The notes beneath the pieces are model-generated. The model was not told where the DNA came from. It saw only the letters and a program-made list of their open reading frames with translations, and made no database searches. From assembly GCA_006969385.1 (NCBI GenBank), contig CP030884.1, forward strand, positions 4,458,249 through 4,522,248: a DNA stretch of 64,000 bases. Reading direction: 5' to 3'. The first letter of the stretch is position 1, and the number at the start of each line of letters is the position of its first letter. This DNA comes from Planctomycetaceae bacterium. Its GTDB lineage: Bacteria > Planctomycetota > Phycisphaerae > UBA1845 > UTPLA1. This document shows positions 1 to 8,968 of this stretch, piece by piece. Position numbers and translations under genes: made by a program.

Positions 1-549
1 CACGTTGCGACCATCCGTGTGCTGCCCGACGGCTTGATAAATCACGTCGATCTCGAAATGCTTGGCATCGACCTCGCGCACGCCGACGGTCTTGAACTTC
101 GCGCGGATCGGCTTGGCCGGGCTGAAATTTTTAAGCAGCGTAGTGAGGGAACTTCTGGCGTCACCCGCTGAAGCCGCTTCACTAGCGGTTGAAGTACCGT
201 AGCGATAAACCGTGATATTGCCGATTTGCTTGGTCTCGTTCGTTTCGGGCCGTATGTCGCCTATTTTGGTGTCGGGTGCAAAGAGAAATAGCGATTCCTC
301 CACCCGCTTAGCGCCAGCCTCGGCCCAAATCTTGCCAAGCTTCTTGAGTTGGTTGCCAGCCTTGTCCGCCAGGATTTCGGTGGTCCAGTCGTCGGCGTTC
401 GGGTCGGCTTTGGTCGTCAGCGCATCGATGACCGCTTCGCGCTCTGCGATCGCGGCGGGCTTATCGTCGTCGGCCAGTGCAATGGGCGCAGCGAGGACAA
501 ACCAGACCGTCACCACCAGCAAGAATTGTAATTTGCGTTTTGTTCGCAC
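1..549 (-). CDS. Secreted protein, N-terminal part (cut by window edge)
   Basis: An open frame of 183 codons runs off the left edge. The best start is GTG at 549, because an in-frame TAG lies just upstream (about 36 bases) and the first 25 residues form a clean signal peptide: a basic stretch (RTKRK), a hydrophobic core and a cleavage site after IALA, followed by acidic DDDK. The mature part is hydrophilic. Near the edge it has a segment (KFKTVGVREVDAKHFEIDV, then IYQAVGQHTDGR) that recalls the N-terminal region of planctomycetal CRTAC1/ASPIC-UnbV FG-GAP proteins. That comparison is from memory, and the propeller itself would lie outside the window. No Shine-Dalgarno sequence is obvious. The signal peptide makes a real exported protein likely, but the family call is weak. 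Confidence 0.55.
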   Translation of the reverse strand, partial: MRTKRKLQFLLVVTVWFVLAAPIALADDDKPAAIAEREAVIDALTTKADPNADDWTTEILADKAGNQLKKLGKIWAEAGAKRVEESLFLFAPDTKIGDIRPETNETKQIGNITVYRYGTSTASEAASAGDARSSLTTLLKNFSPAKPIRAKFKTVGVREVDAKHFEIDVIYQAVGQHTDGRNV

Positions 550-735
550 GCGGTAAAGTGTATGCAAAACCGCACGCGGCGTCTAAGGAATCACCCGCGG
601 AAATGCTGTTTTGCGAAGACAGTGTCTTGATATTGCACACCACCTAGCTGTGGCACTGTCTTATAGCCGGTGGATATGATCGCCCTTGATGAGATTCGGT
701 AAATTGAGTTTTCGGTCGCTAAGGATGGATAAGTC

Positions 736-1152
736 ATGACTGACGACATCCTATACCAATGTGAGCCCGACCTGAGCGTGATCGAATTTGCTGACGTTCT
801 TCGACGCAGCACGTTAGCCGAGCGCCGTCCCGTCGATGACGCGCAACGGCTCGACGGTATGTTGCGACAGGCGGATATCATCGTCACCGCGCGCAGCGAT
901 GCCGGCGCATTGCTCGGCGTTTCACGTGCCATTAGCGATTTTCATTATTGCACGTATCTCTCCGACCTGGCCGTGGATGAGGCCGCGCAAGGTCAAGGCA
1001 TCGGTCGGCGCTTGATCGATGAAACCCACCGAGCCGCCGGGTTGCACACGACGCTGATTCTCATCGCCGCGCCAAAGGCGGAGGGCTATTACCCGCATAT
1101 TGGAATGCAGAGGCATGAGTCGTGTTGGATTACAAGGGGCAAGAGCGAGTGA
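736..1152 (+). CDS. GNAT family N-acetyltransferase
   Basis: This 138-residue protein is the size of a single GNAT domain. The acetyl-CoA-binding motif A is clear: a beta strand (YLSDLAVDEAAQ) leads into the pyrophosphate loop QGQGIGRRL near residues 85-93, and motif B ends with YYPHIGM, typical of the last strand and helix. GNAT enzymes move an acetyl group from acetyl-CoA to an amine, and the substrate cannot be read from the sequence. The gene stands alone on the plus strand. It lies between the divergent secreted-protein gene and the convergent dnaE2, whose stop lies 52 bases past this gene's stop. The upstream region is short and shows no clear operator. Confidence 0.85.
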   Translation: MTDDILYQCEPDLSVIEFADVLRRSTLAERRPVDDAQRLDGMLRQADIIVTARSDAGALLGVSRAISDFHYCTYLSDLAVDEAAQGQGIGRRLIDETHRAAGLHTTLILIAAPKAEGYYPHIGMQRHESCWITRGKSE

Positions 1153-1204
1153 GTTTGGTTTTTGTCGAATTGATAGTCCTTGGTGAGCATTCTCGAATGC
1201 AACC

Positions 1205-4200
1205 TCACCGAAAATCCCGCGACGTCGTTACCAACTCCTCAAACCACATACCAATATCCTCGATACGCTCCGGCAAAACGTGCACCACGATCCCCTGTCG
1301 CTCCACGCGCCCGTGCACCAACAGCGCCTTACTGTGGAAGACCGTCGCCTTGTTTTGGTCGTAAATCGTGGGCCGCACGATCATATCGGCGCGACCGGTT
1401 TCATCTTCGATCGTGATAAACAACGTGCCCTTGGCAGTGCTCGGGCGCTGCCGAAACAACACAATCCCCCCGATGCTGGCGCGCGTGCCGTGTGGTGTTT
1501 GGGCTTCGTCTTTCATTTGTCGAGCGGTAATCGCGCCACGTTTATTTAGTTCGTCGCGCAAGAACTTCACCGGGTGGTCCTTTAACGACAAACCGGTGCG
1601 AGCGTAATCGCGACCGACTTCCAACACCTGCGGCACAGCGGGCAACTTCGCTTTGCGCGGTGGTTCTTTATCCATCACGCCGTCGAACAGCGGCAAAGGG
1701 CGACCGTCGAGCTTTTGAATTTGCCACAACGCCTCTTGCCGTGTGAGCCCCATCGAGCCGAACGCATCGGCCTGCGCCAACACGCGCAGTGATGACGCCA
1801 ACACCTCACTGCGCCGCCACAGTTGCAAAATGCTGCTAAACGGCCCTTCGCTGCGCACCGTATCGACGATCGCCTTCGCTTCTTCCTCGCGCAGGCCCTT
1901 CACCATGCGCATGCCGAGCCGCACGACCTGGCCGCCGTCTTCCAGCGTGCAATCCCACGTGCTGAGCTGCACATCGACGGGGCGCGTTTGCACGCCGTGA
2001 TCTTTCGCATCGCGCACAATCTGGGCCGGCGCATAGAAACCCATCGGTTGGCTGTTGATCAGCGCGGCGGCGAAGGCGGCGGGGTAATACTTCTTCACCC
2101 ACGCGGAGGCGTACACGATCAACGCAAAACTCGCCGCGTGCGATTCGGGAAAGCCATATTCGCTAAAACCACGCAGCCGCGCGAAACACTGTTCGGCAAA
2201 TTTCCGGTCGTAGCCATTGCGCAACATGCCGTCGATAAAGCGTTGCGGCCATTTGGAAATCGCGTCGCGACTTTTCCACGCCGTGATCGCGCGGCGCAAC
2301 AATTCCGCTTCGCCGGGCGTAAAGCCCGCCGCCACCACCGCCAGCGCCATCGCCTGTTCCTGAAACAGCGGTACGCCCAGCGTTTTTTGCAAAACGTTTT
2401 TCACCTTTTCATCGGGGTAGTACGGCGGCTCTTCCCCATTGCGCCGCCGCAGATACGGATGCACCATATCGCCCACGATCGGCCCCGGTCGCACAATAGC
2501 CACCTCGATCACGAGATCGTAAAAGCAGCGCGGTTTCAGACGCGGCAGCATCGTCATCTGCGCCCGCGATTCGATCTGAAACACGCCTACGGTATCGGCC
2601 TGACAAATCATGTCGTAGACCGCCGCGTCTTCGTTTGGGATCGTCGCCAGCGTGAGATCGCGCTCGTGATGCTGACGAATCATATCGAGCGCCTTGCGCA
2701 CACAGGTGAGCATGCCGAGGCCGAGACAGTCGACCTTGAGCATACCCATCGCTTCGATGTCGTCCTTATCCCATTCGATAATCGTGCGGTCGGGCATGGC
2801 CGCGTTTTCGATCGGCACCAGTTCGCACAGCGGCCCGCGCGTGATGACAAAGCCGCCCACATGCTGCGAAAGATGCCTTGGAAAACCGATGATTTCGCGC
2901 GTAAGCCGCACCAAGTTGGCAATCGTGCGATCGTTAGGATCGAACCCCAATTCGCGCAGGCCCGCCGTGCCGTCCTCGTCGTTTTCAAACGCGCTACTGG
3001 CCCAGTGGTGAATGCGCTTGGCCAGCCGATCGACGGCATCGAGCGAGAGCCCCAGCGCTTTGCCGACTTCGCGCACGGCGCTACGAGCGCGATAGGTAAT
3101 CACCACGGCCGTCAGCCCGGCGCGCTCGCGCGAATACTTATTATAGATATATTGGATGACCTCTTCGCGACGCTCGTGTTCGAAATCGATATCGATATCC
3201 GGTGGTTCGTCGCGCTCGCGACTGACGAAGCGCTCGAAAAGAATATCGATCTGCGCCGGATTGACCGATGTCACGCCCAAACAATAACAAACGGCCGAGT
3301 TCGCCGCCGCCCCGCGCCCTTGGCACAAAATACCGCGACTGCGCGCGAAGCGCACCAAATCGTGCACCGTCAGAAAGTACGGCGCGTATTGCAATTCTTC
3401 GATCAGCTCGAACTCGTGCTCGATATCGCGACGTACTTTGTCGCTGACGCCGTTGGGATAGCGCGTTTTGGCACCTTCCCATACCAAATGCTTTAAATGA
3501 TCCATCGGCGTGGCGTGTTCGGGGCAGACCTCATCCGGGTATTCGTAACGCAACGACGCCAACGAAAAGCCCGCCGCGCGCTCGGCGATTTGCACGCTGC
3601 GGTCGAGTGCCTCGGGGTACTCCTGAAACAACCGCCCCATCTCGTCGGGCGGCTTTAAGTAGCGTTCGCCGTTGGCGTGCAGCCGATAGCCCGCGTCGTG
3701 TAGTGTGCAACCGTGACGGATGCAGGTGACGATATCCTGCAAATCCTTGCGCGACGCGTCGTGATAATGCACATCGTTGGTAGCGACCAATGGAATCGCA
3801 AAACGACGCGAGGCGGCCAGCGCGGCATCGTTTAAGCGCGCGTCATCCGGTTCAAACAAACGCATCATGGCCAGCGACAATCGATCGTCGTCAAACACGT
3901 CGCGCAAACGGGCGTAAAGTTTTAAATCATCATCACTCGCCGGTCGGCGCGGCACGATGATCGCCAGCAAGCCTTCGTTGTGCGCATAAAGATCGGCCAG
4001 CGTCAGATTGCATTGCCCTTTGGCGGCGCGGCGTTTGCCCAACGTTAATAACCGGCACAACCGACCGTACGACGCGCGCTCCGTCGGATACACGCACACA
4101 TCGAAGCCATCGGCATCGAGCAAACGCAACCGGCAACCCACGACCAAGGGAATACCGATCTCGCGCGCCGCCACATGCGCCCGCACCACGCCCGCCAGCG

Positions 4201-4420
4201 TGTTGATGTCGGTAATGGCCACCGCGCGATAGCCATATTCGGCGGCGCGCACGACCAATTCATCGGGATGGCTCGCGCCGGTCAAAAACGTGAAGTTGCT
4301 GGTAACCGTCAACTCGGCATAAGCCGTCGCCGGACCGAACTGCAAGCGTCGATCGATCCCCAGCAAGCGGCTGTTTTGATACGGATGTTCGCGCGACTTA
4401 GGATGCGGTGGGTCAGGCAT
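1205..4420 (-). CDS. dnaE2: Error-prone DNA polymerase DnaE2 (ImuC)
   Basis: This 1,071-residue C-family polymerase has the length of DnaE2 rather than of replicative DnaE1 (about 1,150-1,200). The N-terminal PHP domain starts near residue 35 (ELTVTSNFTFLTGASHP). The palm carries the catalytic aspartates in PPDIDIDFEHERRE near residue 405, and an OB-fold region follows near residue 965 (RASIGGIVLFRQRPS, FITIEDETGRADMIVRP). DnaE2 performs translesion synthesis together with ImuA and ImuB, which are encoded upstream in the same direction. The order imuA-imuB-dnaE2 is the known mutasome cassette. About 400 bases of repeat-rich DNA separate it from imuB. The ATG has no clear ribosome-binding site. 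No LexA-type operator is recognised, although such cassettes are often damage-inducible. Confidence 0.95.
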   Translation of the reverse strand: MPDPPHPKSREHPYQNSRLLGIDRRLQFGPATAYAELTVTSNFTFLTGASHPDELVVRAAEYGYRAVAITDINTLAGVVRAHVAAREIGIPLVVGCRLRLLDADGFDVCVYPTERASYGRLCRLLTLGKRRAAKGQCNLTLADLYAHNEGLLAIIVPRRPASDDDLKLYARLRDVFDDDRLSLAMMRLFEPDDARLNDAALAASRRFAIPLVATNDVHYHDASRKDLQDIVTCIRHGCTLHDAGYRLHANGERYLKPPDEMGRLFQEYPEALDRSVQIAERAAGFSLASLRYEYPDEVCPEHATPMDHLKHLVWEGAKTRYPNGVSDKVRRDIEHEFELIEELQYAPYFLTVHDLVRFARSRGILCQGRGAAANSAVCYCLGVTSVNPAQIDILFERFVSRERDEPPDIDIDFEHERREEVIQYIYNKYSRERAGLTAVVITYRARSAVREVGKALGLSLDAVDRLAKRIHHWASSAFENDEDGTAGLRELGFDPNDRTIANLVRLTREIIGFPRHLSQHVGGFVITRGPLCELVPIENAAMPDRTIIEWDKDDIEAMGMLKVDCLGLGMLTCVRKALDMIRQHHERDLTLATIPNEDAAVYDMICQADTVGVFQIESRAQMTMLPRLKPRCFYDLVIEVAIVRPGPIVGDMVHPYLRRRNGEEPPYYPDEKVKNVLQKTLGVPLFQEQAMALAVVAAGFTPGEAELLRRAITAWKSRDAISKWPQRFIDGMLRNGYDRKFAEQCFARLRGFSEYGFPESHAASFALIVYASAWVKKYYPAAFAAALINSQPMGFYAPAQIVRDAKDHGVQTRPVDVQLSTWDCTLEDGGQVVRLGMRMVKGLREEEAKAIVDTVRSEGPFSSILQLWRRSEVLASSLRVLAQADAFGSMGLTRQEALWQIQKLDGRPLPLFDGVMDKEPPRKAKLPAVPQVLEVGRDYARTGLSLKDHPVKFLRDELNKRGAITARQMKDEAQTPHGTRASIGGIVLFRQRPSTAKGTLFITIEDETGRADMIVRPTIYDQNKATVFHSKALLVHGRVERQGIVVHVLPERIEDIGMWFEELVTTSRDFR

Positions 4421-4817
4421 GACATTTGGCGATCGGGTGATTTAGCGATTGAGAGATTTGCGAAGTGGTGATTTGCGATTTGTGATATGCCGCAATGCTC
4501 ACCATGTGCGAGAACATTCTCTTGTCATGCGACCATGCCCTCCCGTAACGACGATGCCCTCCCGTAACGACCATCCCCTCCCGTAGGGTCCGCTGTGCGG
4601 ACCACGTCCGCGCGTGAATCATCATTCGTTCTAACACGGTCACAAATTGGTCCGTGTGTGAAAATCATGAATCGTTCCAACACGGTTACAAATTGGTCCG
4701 CACAGCAGACCCTACAAATTTAGATATTCGTAGATTACTGACACGCGACCTCCTCAAGCCACACGCCTCAGGCCGCGAGCCCTTTTCTAAATTCATCATT
4801 CGCCATTCTCAATTCTT
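4421..4817. repeat. Repeat-rich gap between imuB and dnaE2
   Basis: No gene is seen in these 397 bases, but four repeat types are. (1) Three tandem 19-base units start at 4531, 4550 and 4569; the third diverges at its end. (2) Two 28-base direct repeats lie at 4627-4654 and 4673-4700, offset by 46. (3) Two copies of a short palindrome (GGTCCGC, 3-base loop, GCGGACC) lie at 4587-4603 and, imperfectly, 4695-4711; relatives occur at 14283, 14388 and 14487. (4) A 31-base segment at 4456-4486 recurs inverted at 14582-14612 with one mismatch. The region splits an otherwise tight operon, so dnaE2 may have its own transcript or be read through these hairpins. Confidence 0.75.
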
Positions 4818-6380
4818 TCACCCCCAAACCCCCTGCACAAACCATTGCCCATCCGCACAACCCTCGCGCGCGCGAAAGAGCCATAGGCATCGACCGCGCT
4901 GGTCGCGCACCGTGTAATAATCCCGCGCCGCGCCGGTGTCGCGCCGCCACCACGGCAGCGTGATGCGCTCGGGTCCATCCGCCGCCGCGATCTCCAAGCC
5001 TTCGCCACGCCACTGGATCCACGAGGGCGGGCCGTTCGGAAACAACGCAATCACTCGCGCCGCTTCGGGTTGGGCCAACAAAATCGAAGGCCGTCGCGCT
5101 CCGCGCGGCAACGGTGCCGTTACGGTGGCTTTGGCCAATGGCGCGACCGACTCGAAGGCCAACTCCGGCACGTGGCTTTCGACCGGTGCCAGCGCCGTAA
5201 CGGCGTCATCGCCCAAGCGATCCACCAAACGATCGACCAAGCGCCCCAGCGCTTCGGCATCGGCATGGCCATCCTCATCGCGGCCCCACATCGCCGTTTG
5301 CTCGCTGTGCAGGTCGTCGCTGCGCACGGTCTCCAGCGTGATCTCTTCGACACCATGACCGATACGCAATGCATGCAAGCGGTTTTGCATCATCGACCAA
5401 ATATGCTTGCCCGCGCGCGTCGCCTGCGTGAAGCGAAAGTGCTCGCGCAACGGCCCCACATCGACACGCCAAAACGTGAGCAACAATTCATACGCCCCCT
5501 TACCGCGCTGCGCCAGCAACGCGAGCAATTCATCCAGCAACGCCTGCACCGTTTCCTCGATCAACCGCGCACTGCGCATCGGCCCGTCAAACGTGTGCGT
5601 CACCGTCAGCGGCACCTCCACGCGCACGGGTTCGAGCGCTTCGTAAACATCGCCCAGTGCCTGCTGCAAACGCGTTAACAATTCGCGACCGTAACGGGCG
5701 GCCAACTCATCACGCGGTAAATCGAGCAGTTCGCCGATGCGGCAAATATCCACCTCGGCCAACGCCGCGCGCGTTTTGGCATCGAGCCGCAGCGCTTCCA
5801 CCGGCAAGCCACTTAACCGCGTGCGCACCTCGTGATCGGCCACGCTGCTGACGCGCCCGCTGCCAAACCGTGCCAACGCCCACGCCGCGCCATAGGTCGG
5901 GGCCGTGGCCAGCCGCGCGGGCAAACCCAACCGACGCAGTGATTCGTCGATCGCCTTAACCTGGGCATACTCCCCGCCAAACAACGGTCCGCAGCCGGAG
6001 ATATCCAAGAACAATCCGTCGGGCGGGTCAGGCGCTACCGTCGGCGCGAAGCGCAAGGCCCAGCGCGCCAACCGTTGCAGTTTCTTTTCGTCTTCCGCCG
6101 GCTGATGTTCGGCTTCTAACGTGATGTAACGCCCGACCAATGCCCGCGCGTGCGCCAGCGTAATGCCCGGTCGCACGCCCACGCGCGCCGCTTGCGCGCA
6201 ACAATCGTGTACGTACTGCTTGCCCCGCGCCGTATCGACCAGCAACACGCACTGCGGCGCGTTACGCGCTGTTGCGCTGGGCCCACGCGTAACCGCGGCG
6301 GATGGCGAAGCCCGGCGCGCCTGACGGCAGGCCAACAGCACCGGCCAACGCGGTAGATAAACGGACAGCACCCTCGGCAT
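4818..6380 (-). CDS. imuB: ImuB, inactive Y-family polymerase-like mutasome protein
   Basis: This 520-residue protein has the Y-family (DinB/UmuC) fold but not the full active site. The N-terminal stretch LSVYLPRWPVLL stands where active Y-polymerases have a metal-binding aspartate (as in the DinB pattern HVDMDCF). Around residues 121-136, DGLFLDISGCGPLFGG replaces the usual SLDEAYLD. Loss of these residues is the known hallmark of ImuB, which bridges ImuA and DnaE2 and binds the beta clamp rather than making DNA. The ATG at 6380 is supported by GGAG seven bases upstream (6388-6391), inside the imuA coding region, so the two genes overlap by 119 bases. Downstream is dnaE2. Confidence 0.92.
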   Translation of the reverse strand: MPRVLSVYLPRWPVLLACRQARRASPSAAVTRGPSATARNAPQCVLLVDTARGKQYVHDCCAQAARVGVRPGITLAHARALVGRYITLEAEHQPAEDEKKLQRLARWALRFAPTVAPDPPDGLFLDISGCGPLFGGEYAQVKAIDESLRRLGLPARLATAPTYGAAWALARFGSGRVSSVADHEVRTRLSGLPVEALRLDAKTRAALAEVDICRIGELLDLPRDELAARYGRELLTRLQQALGDVYEALEPVRVEVPLTVTHTFDGPMRSARLIEETVQALLDELLALLAQRGKGAYELLLTFWRVDVGPLREHFRFTQATRAGKHIWSMMQNRLHALRIGHGVEEITLETVRSDDLHSEQTAMWGRDEDGHADAEALGRLVDRLVDRLGDDAVTALAPVESHVPELAFESVAPLAKATVTAPLPRGARRPSILLAQPEAARVIALFPNGPPSWIQWRGEGLEIAAADGPERITLPWWRRDTGAARDYYTVRDQRGRCLWLFRAREGCADGQWFVQGVWG

Positions 6381-7092
6381 GATCCCACTCCAAAATCCAA
6401 TCGGGGATGGTTTCGAGCGGCACTCCCTTGCAACGCAACAACGTCAATTTCCACTGTGGGTTCACCACGGTTCCGCCAACGCCAGGCTCCGCATGCCAGC
6501 GCACCTGCCAACGCGTTAGCGCCGCCGACAGCGTGTCGCGCTCCCCCGGCGGACGTGTGAGCCAGATCCATTTTTCCTGCGCTCGCGCCAATAAGTGCAA
6601 CCGGCGCGTGGCGGCGCGATCGAAACCGCTGCCATCGGCCATCACGGCACGCACCGCCCGGCAGCGCAGCGCCGTATCGGCAATCCATTGGCGCGTGGGG
6701 CCGTCGCGTGCGCTCACAAACAACGAGCGCCGCAATAAACGACCGTCGTTGGTATCACCGCCGCGCGCCGCCGGCGCGTAAGGTCGTTGACCGTCGCAGA
6801 CCCAAACCGTCCAACCTGCCTGGGGCGACTGCTCCAACAACTGCCGCGCCAGATGTAGCAAGATGCAAAACGGCGGCACGCCCGCCGCGCGGCGCCCGGC
6901 GTTGGCTTCCAGCGGCGCGCCGAACCATTCGTGCAACCCGGTCGGCAGGCCCGAACCCAGCGCCGCATCGACCTCATCCCAGCCGGTGCGCAAGCGCGGC
7001 CCATCTTCGCCGTGCACCAACGCTTCGGCCGTCGCCACCCGCACGGGGCAGCGTTGTTGAATGGCGCGCAACGATTCCGGTAGCACGGTCAT
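6262..7092 (-). CDS. imuA: ImuA, RecA-like mutasome protein
   Basis: This 276-residue protein matches ImuA (also called SulA-like/ImuA1) in size and motifs. It opens with a RecA-type entry (GWDEVDAALGSGLPTGLHEWFG, residues about 38-59), has a core strand region (GWTVWVCDGQRPYAP) and ends with the ILEWDHAEGAVRL segment. ImuA is the first gene of the imuA-imuB-dnaE2 cassette and acts with ImuB and DnaE2 in damage-induced mutagenesis. Its last 39 codons overlap the start of imuB in another frame, longer than the few bases usual in such operons. A weak AGGG lies just before the ATG. The upstream gap holds palindromes but no recognised LexA box. Confidence 0.88.
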   Translation of the reverse strand: MTVLPESLRAIQQRCPVRVATAEALVHGEDGPRLRTGWDEVDAALGSGLPTGLHEWFGAPLEANAGRRAAGVPPFCILLHLARQLLEQSPQAGWTVWVCDGQRPYAPAARGGDTNDGRLLRRSLFVSARDGPTRQWIADTALRCRAVRAVMADGSGFDRAATRRLHLLARAQEKWIWLTRPPGERDTLSAALTRWQVRWHAEPGVGGTVVNPQWKLTLLRCKGVPLETIPDWILEWDHAEGAVRLSTALAGAVGLPSGAPGFAIRRGYAWAQRNSA

Positions 7093-7414
7093 ACCCTGCT
7101 TTCACGAAACGAATGGTTTTCAACAATCGATCCATCACCCGACGCATGCGGGCGACTCTACTTTAGCACCAGCTAATCTGTGATACCGGCTAATAACCGG
7201 CGGTACTTAGCCTATTAGGCTGAGCCACAGACGATGCGACATACGCGAGCATTGCCCCCCAGCCTCAGAGAGGCAGGGGCACCCGAGCCATCAATGAGGC
7301 CGGGATACCCGGCGACTCAACGAAAAGCGGCGATTTTGAGCTCGTCGCCTTTGTTTGGTTAATGTTAGGTGTTGCCCGAACGGCTGTCAAGGAAGAAATG
7401 GCGAGGAAAATTCG
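7093..7414. other. Gap upstream of imuA with palindromes
   Basis: No gene is seen in these 322 bases. A short inverted repeat (AGCCT, 3-base loop, AGGCT) lies at 7209-7221. The segment 7251-7284 (attgccccccagcctcagag onwards) recurs inverted and nearly unchanged at 15129-15162 and itself can fold. The imuA promoter must lie here, but no clear -35/-10 pair or LexA-type operator is visible. Confidence 0.5.
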
Positions 7415-8968
7415 CTATTTGGGAGGCATTTTGCAGAGCCGCAAGAATTCCGCGGCATCGAAATGGCTATCGAACGACTGCAATTCGATTAGACCGACGG
7501 GGCGACCGCGCAACTCGAAAGTACGCACGCATCGTTGCCCCATAAAGATTCCCAGCCGACTACCACGATGTTGTTTACACCACACCGAAAAGGCTTCGCC
7601 TTGCCCGGGCACCAAATCAATAAGAACGGAATACCGCCCCTCCAGACCACCAGCAATCATCAATCTGTCGTAATCAAAATCAGAATGATCCAACAGTGGC
7701 AGTCGCTTACGAAACCACTTCTTTCCGGCAGGGTCGGCGACTTCGACCAAGAAGCCTTCATCGGATTCGGGCCTCAGTTCAGCCAAACTCAGACATCCCA
7801 ACAAATCTTCGACATCAACCACTTCCACTTGAACTGGCGATTCAACTGATTCAGAGACATTGCCCAAGTAAAGAGTTTCCTCTTCCGAATCGAAAGACTC
7901 GAAGAAGGCGCGTTCGATATCTGACTTCGCAAGCAGGAATGAACGCTTCTGATCCTCTTGAAAAGATTCGAGTTTGCTAGGGTCACCACCCGCTTCAACC
8001 CCGGCTGTAAAACGACTGGCCTTATCGAGGCTACCGAAGCCAAAGATCATAAATTGCGGCTTTAACTTCTCCGTTAATTTAGCGACGAGGCGTAGCTCAT
8101 CTTCAATGACAACTCCAACTTGCTGACCAACCAAACGCTCATTTACTTCCTCTATTTTCTCAAAACCGCTGGCGGTAAAGTGCAGCGGCACACCAAATTT
8201 CCGTCGGTTTTCGTCAAAGATCATAAAAGCCGGAACCCGCCCGAGTTCATCCAAATCCACCAAGGCATCAGGTTGTCGATACCAACGATTGCCCTCCTCA
8301 TCCTTGATCTCAACCGTATGCACCTCATCCGGCTGCCCGCGCAGCGAGACTATTTCAAAAAAATCCGGGCGCGCGGCCGGCGGAAATTCCTGAGTCAAGG
8401 GGCTGGGAGCCTGCGGCACCGGGGCTTGAGTTTGAATCGGCGTGTTGCGCTTTGTTTGCAGATCAGCTAACACTTCTTTCGCAATTTGTTCGATCCGCTT
8501 CGGATCACCACCGCAGCGCATGCCAGCCAAAGCGCGAGCATACGCTTCATCTGAATCCGGCCATAAAATCAATAGATGCCCATAAAGGACGCCTTGCACA
8601 TCGGATGCATCAATCAACCTACCCTCAAAAAATACGCCAAGTGGCTTTCCCAGATTATCGCGCGACCATGGTCGAAGCCGCTTTTCCGAATCACTTAAAC
8701 TGATCCCGATCGCACGTTGGTCTTCGTCGCCGCCAGCTTCAAAGGCTTTCTTTACATGCCGCAAATCCACAATCGCAGCCTCGGCGCGATACCACGTTAC
8801 GCCGTCGCGCGCCGTCACGGCGATATTGTGTTGGTCATCAGACTCCCGCCTGACAGAAACCAGCTCGAAGAAAGCGGGATCAACAACCTCCGTGGCTTCA
8901 GCCAAATCACACGCGCCGGTAAGCGACGCAATCAAACAACATGAGAAAACAAAAACGGCCCGCGGCAT
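7415..8968 (-). CDS. Secreted protein with three SecD-head-like repeats
   Basis: The product has 517 residues and a Sec signal peptide (PRAVFVFSCCLIASLTGACD). The TGAC at its end is only a weak lipobox, so lipoprotein status is uncertain. The mature protein repeats one domain three times, at about residues 32-150, 200-345 and 390-515. Each copy starts FFE(I/L)VS(L/V)R or CLSLAELR, continues with an H/E-V-E-V strand, then WYR/WFR and a VDLDEL-like segment. The first two copies end with a GVFFEG/GVVIED strand and a C-terminal (M)xxGGDP turn. The pattern recalls the periplasmic SecDF P1 head domain, by fold impression only. AGGAGG at 8974-8979 is five bases from the ATG at 8968 but only two from the ATG at 8971, so the second ATG is preferred. 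The residues between copies 1 and 2 are Pro/Gln-rich. No function is known. Confidence 0.7.
   Translation of the reverse strand: MPRAVFVFSCCLIASLTGACDLAEATEVVDPAFFELVSVRRESDDQHNIAVTARDGVTWYRAEAAIVDLRHVKKAFEAGGDEDQRAIGISLSDSEKRLRPWSRDNLGKPLGVFFEGRLIDASDVQGVLYGHLLILWPDSDEAYARALAGMRCGGDPKRIEQIAKEVLADLQTKRNTPIQTQAPVPQAPSPLTQEFPPAARPDFFEIVSLRGQPDEVHTVEIKDEEGNRWYRQPDALVDLDELGRVPAFMIFDENRRKFGVPLHFTASGFEKIEEVNERLVGQQVGVVIEDELRLVAKLTEKLKPQFMIFGFGSLDKASRFTAGVEAGGDPSKLESFQEDQKRSFLLAKSDIERAFFESFDSEEETLYLGNVSESVESPVQVEVVDVEDLLGCLSLAELRPESDEGFLVEVADPAGKKWFRKRLPLLDHSDFDYDRLMIAGGLEGRYSVLIDLVPGQGEAFSVWCKQHRGSRLGIFMGQRCVRTFELRGRPVGLIELQSFDSHFDAAEFLRLCKMPPK

Noticed and set aside
1823..3496. Long plus-strand frame of 557 codons inside dnaE2
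   Set aside because: It is antisense to the clear DnaE2 coding region, is rich in His/Arg/Ala as expected of an antisense frame, and has no motif.
4531..4587. CRISPR-like tandem units
   Set aside because: The three 19-base units are back to back with no unique spacers, and there are no cas genes.
7093..7250. LexA operator for the imuA cassette
   Set aside because: Neither a GAAC-N4-GTTC type nor a GTTC-N7-GTTC type site was found by eye.
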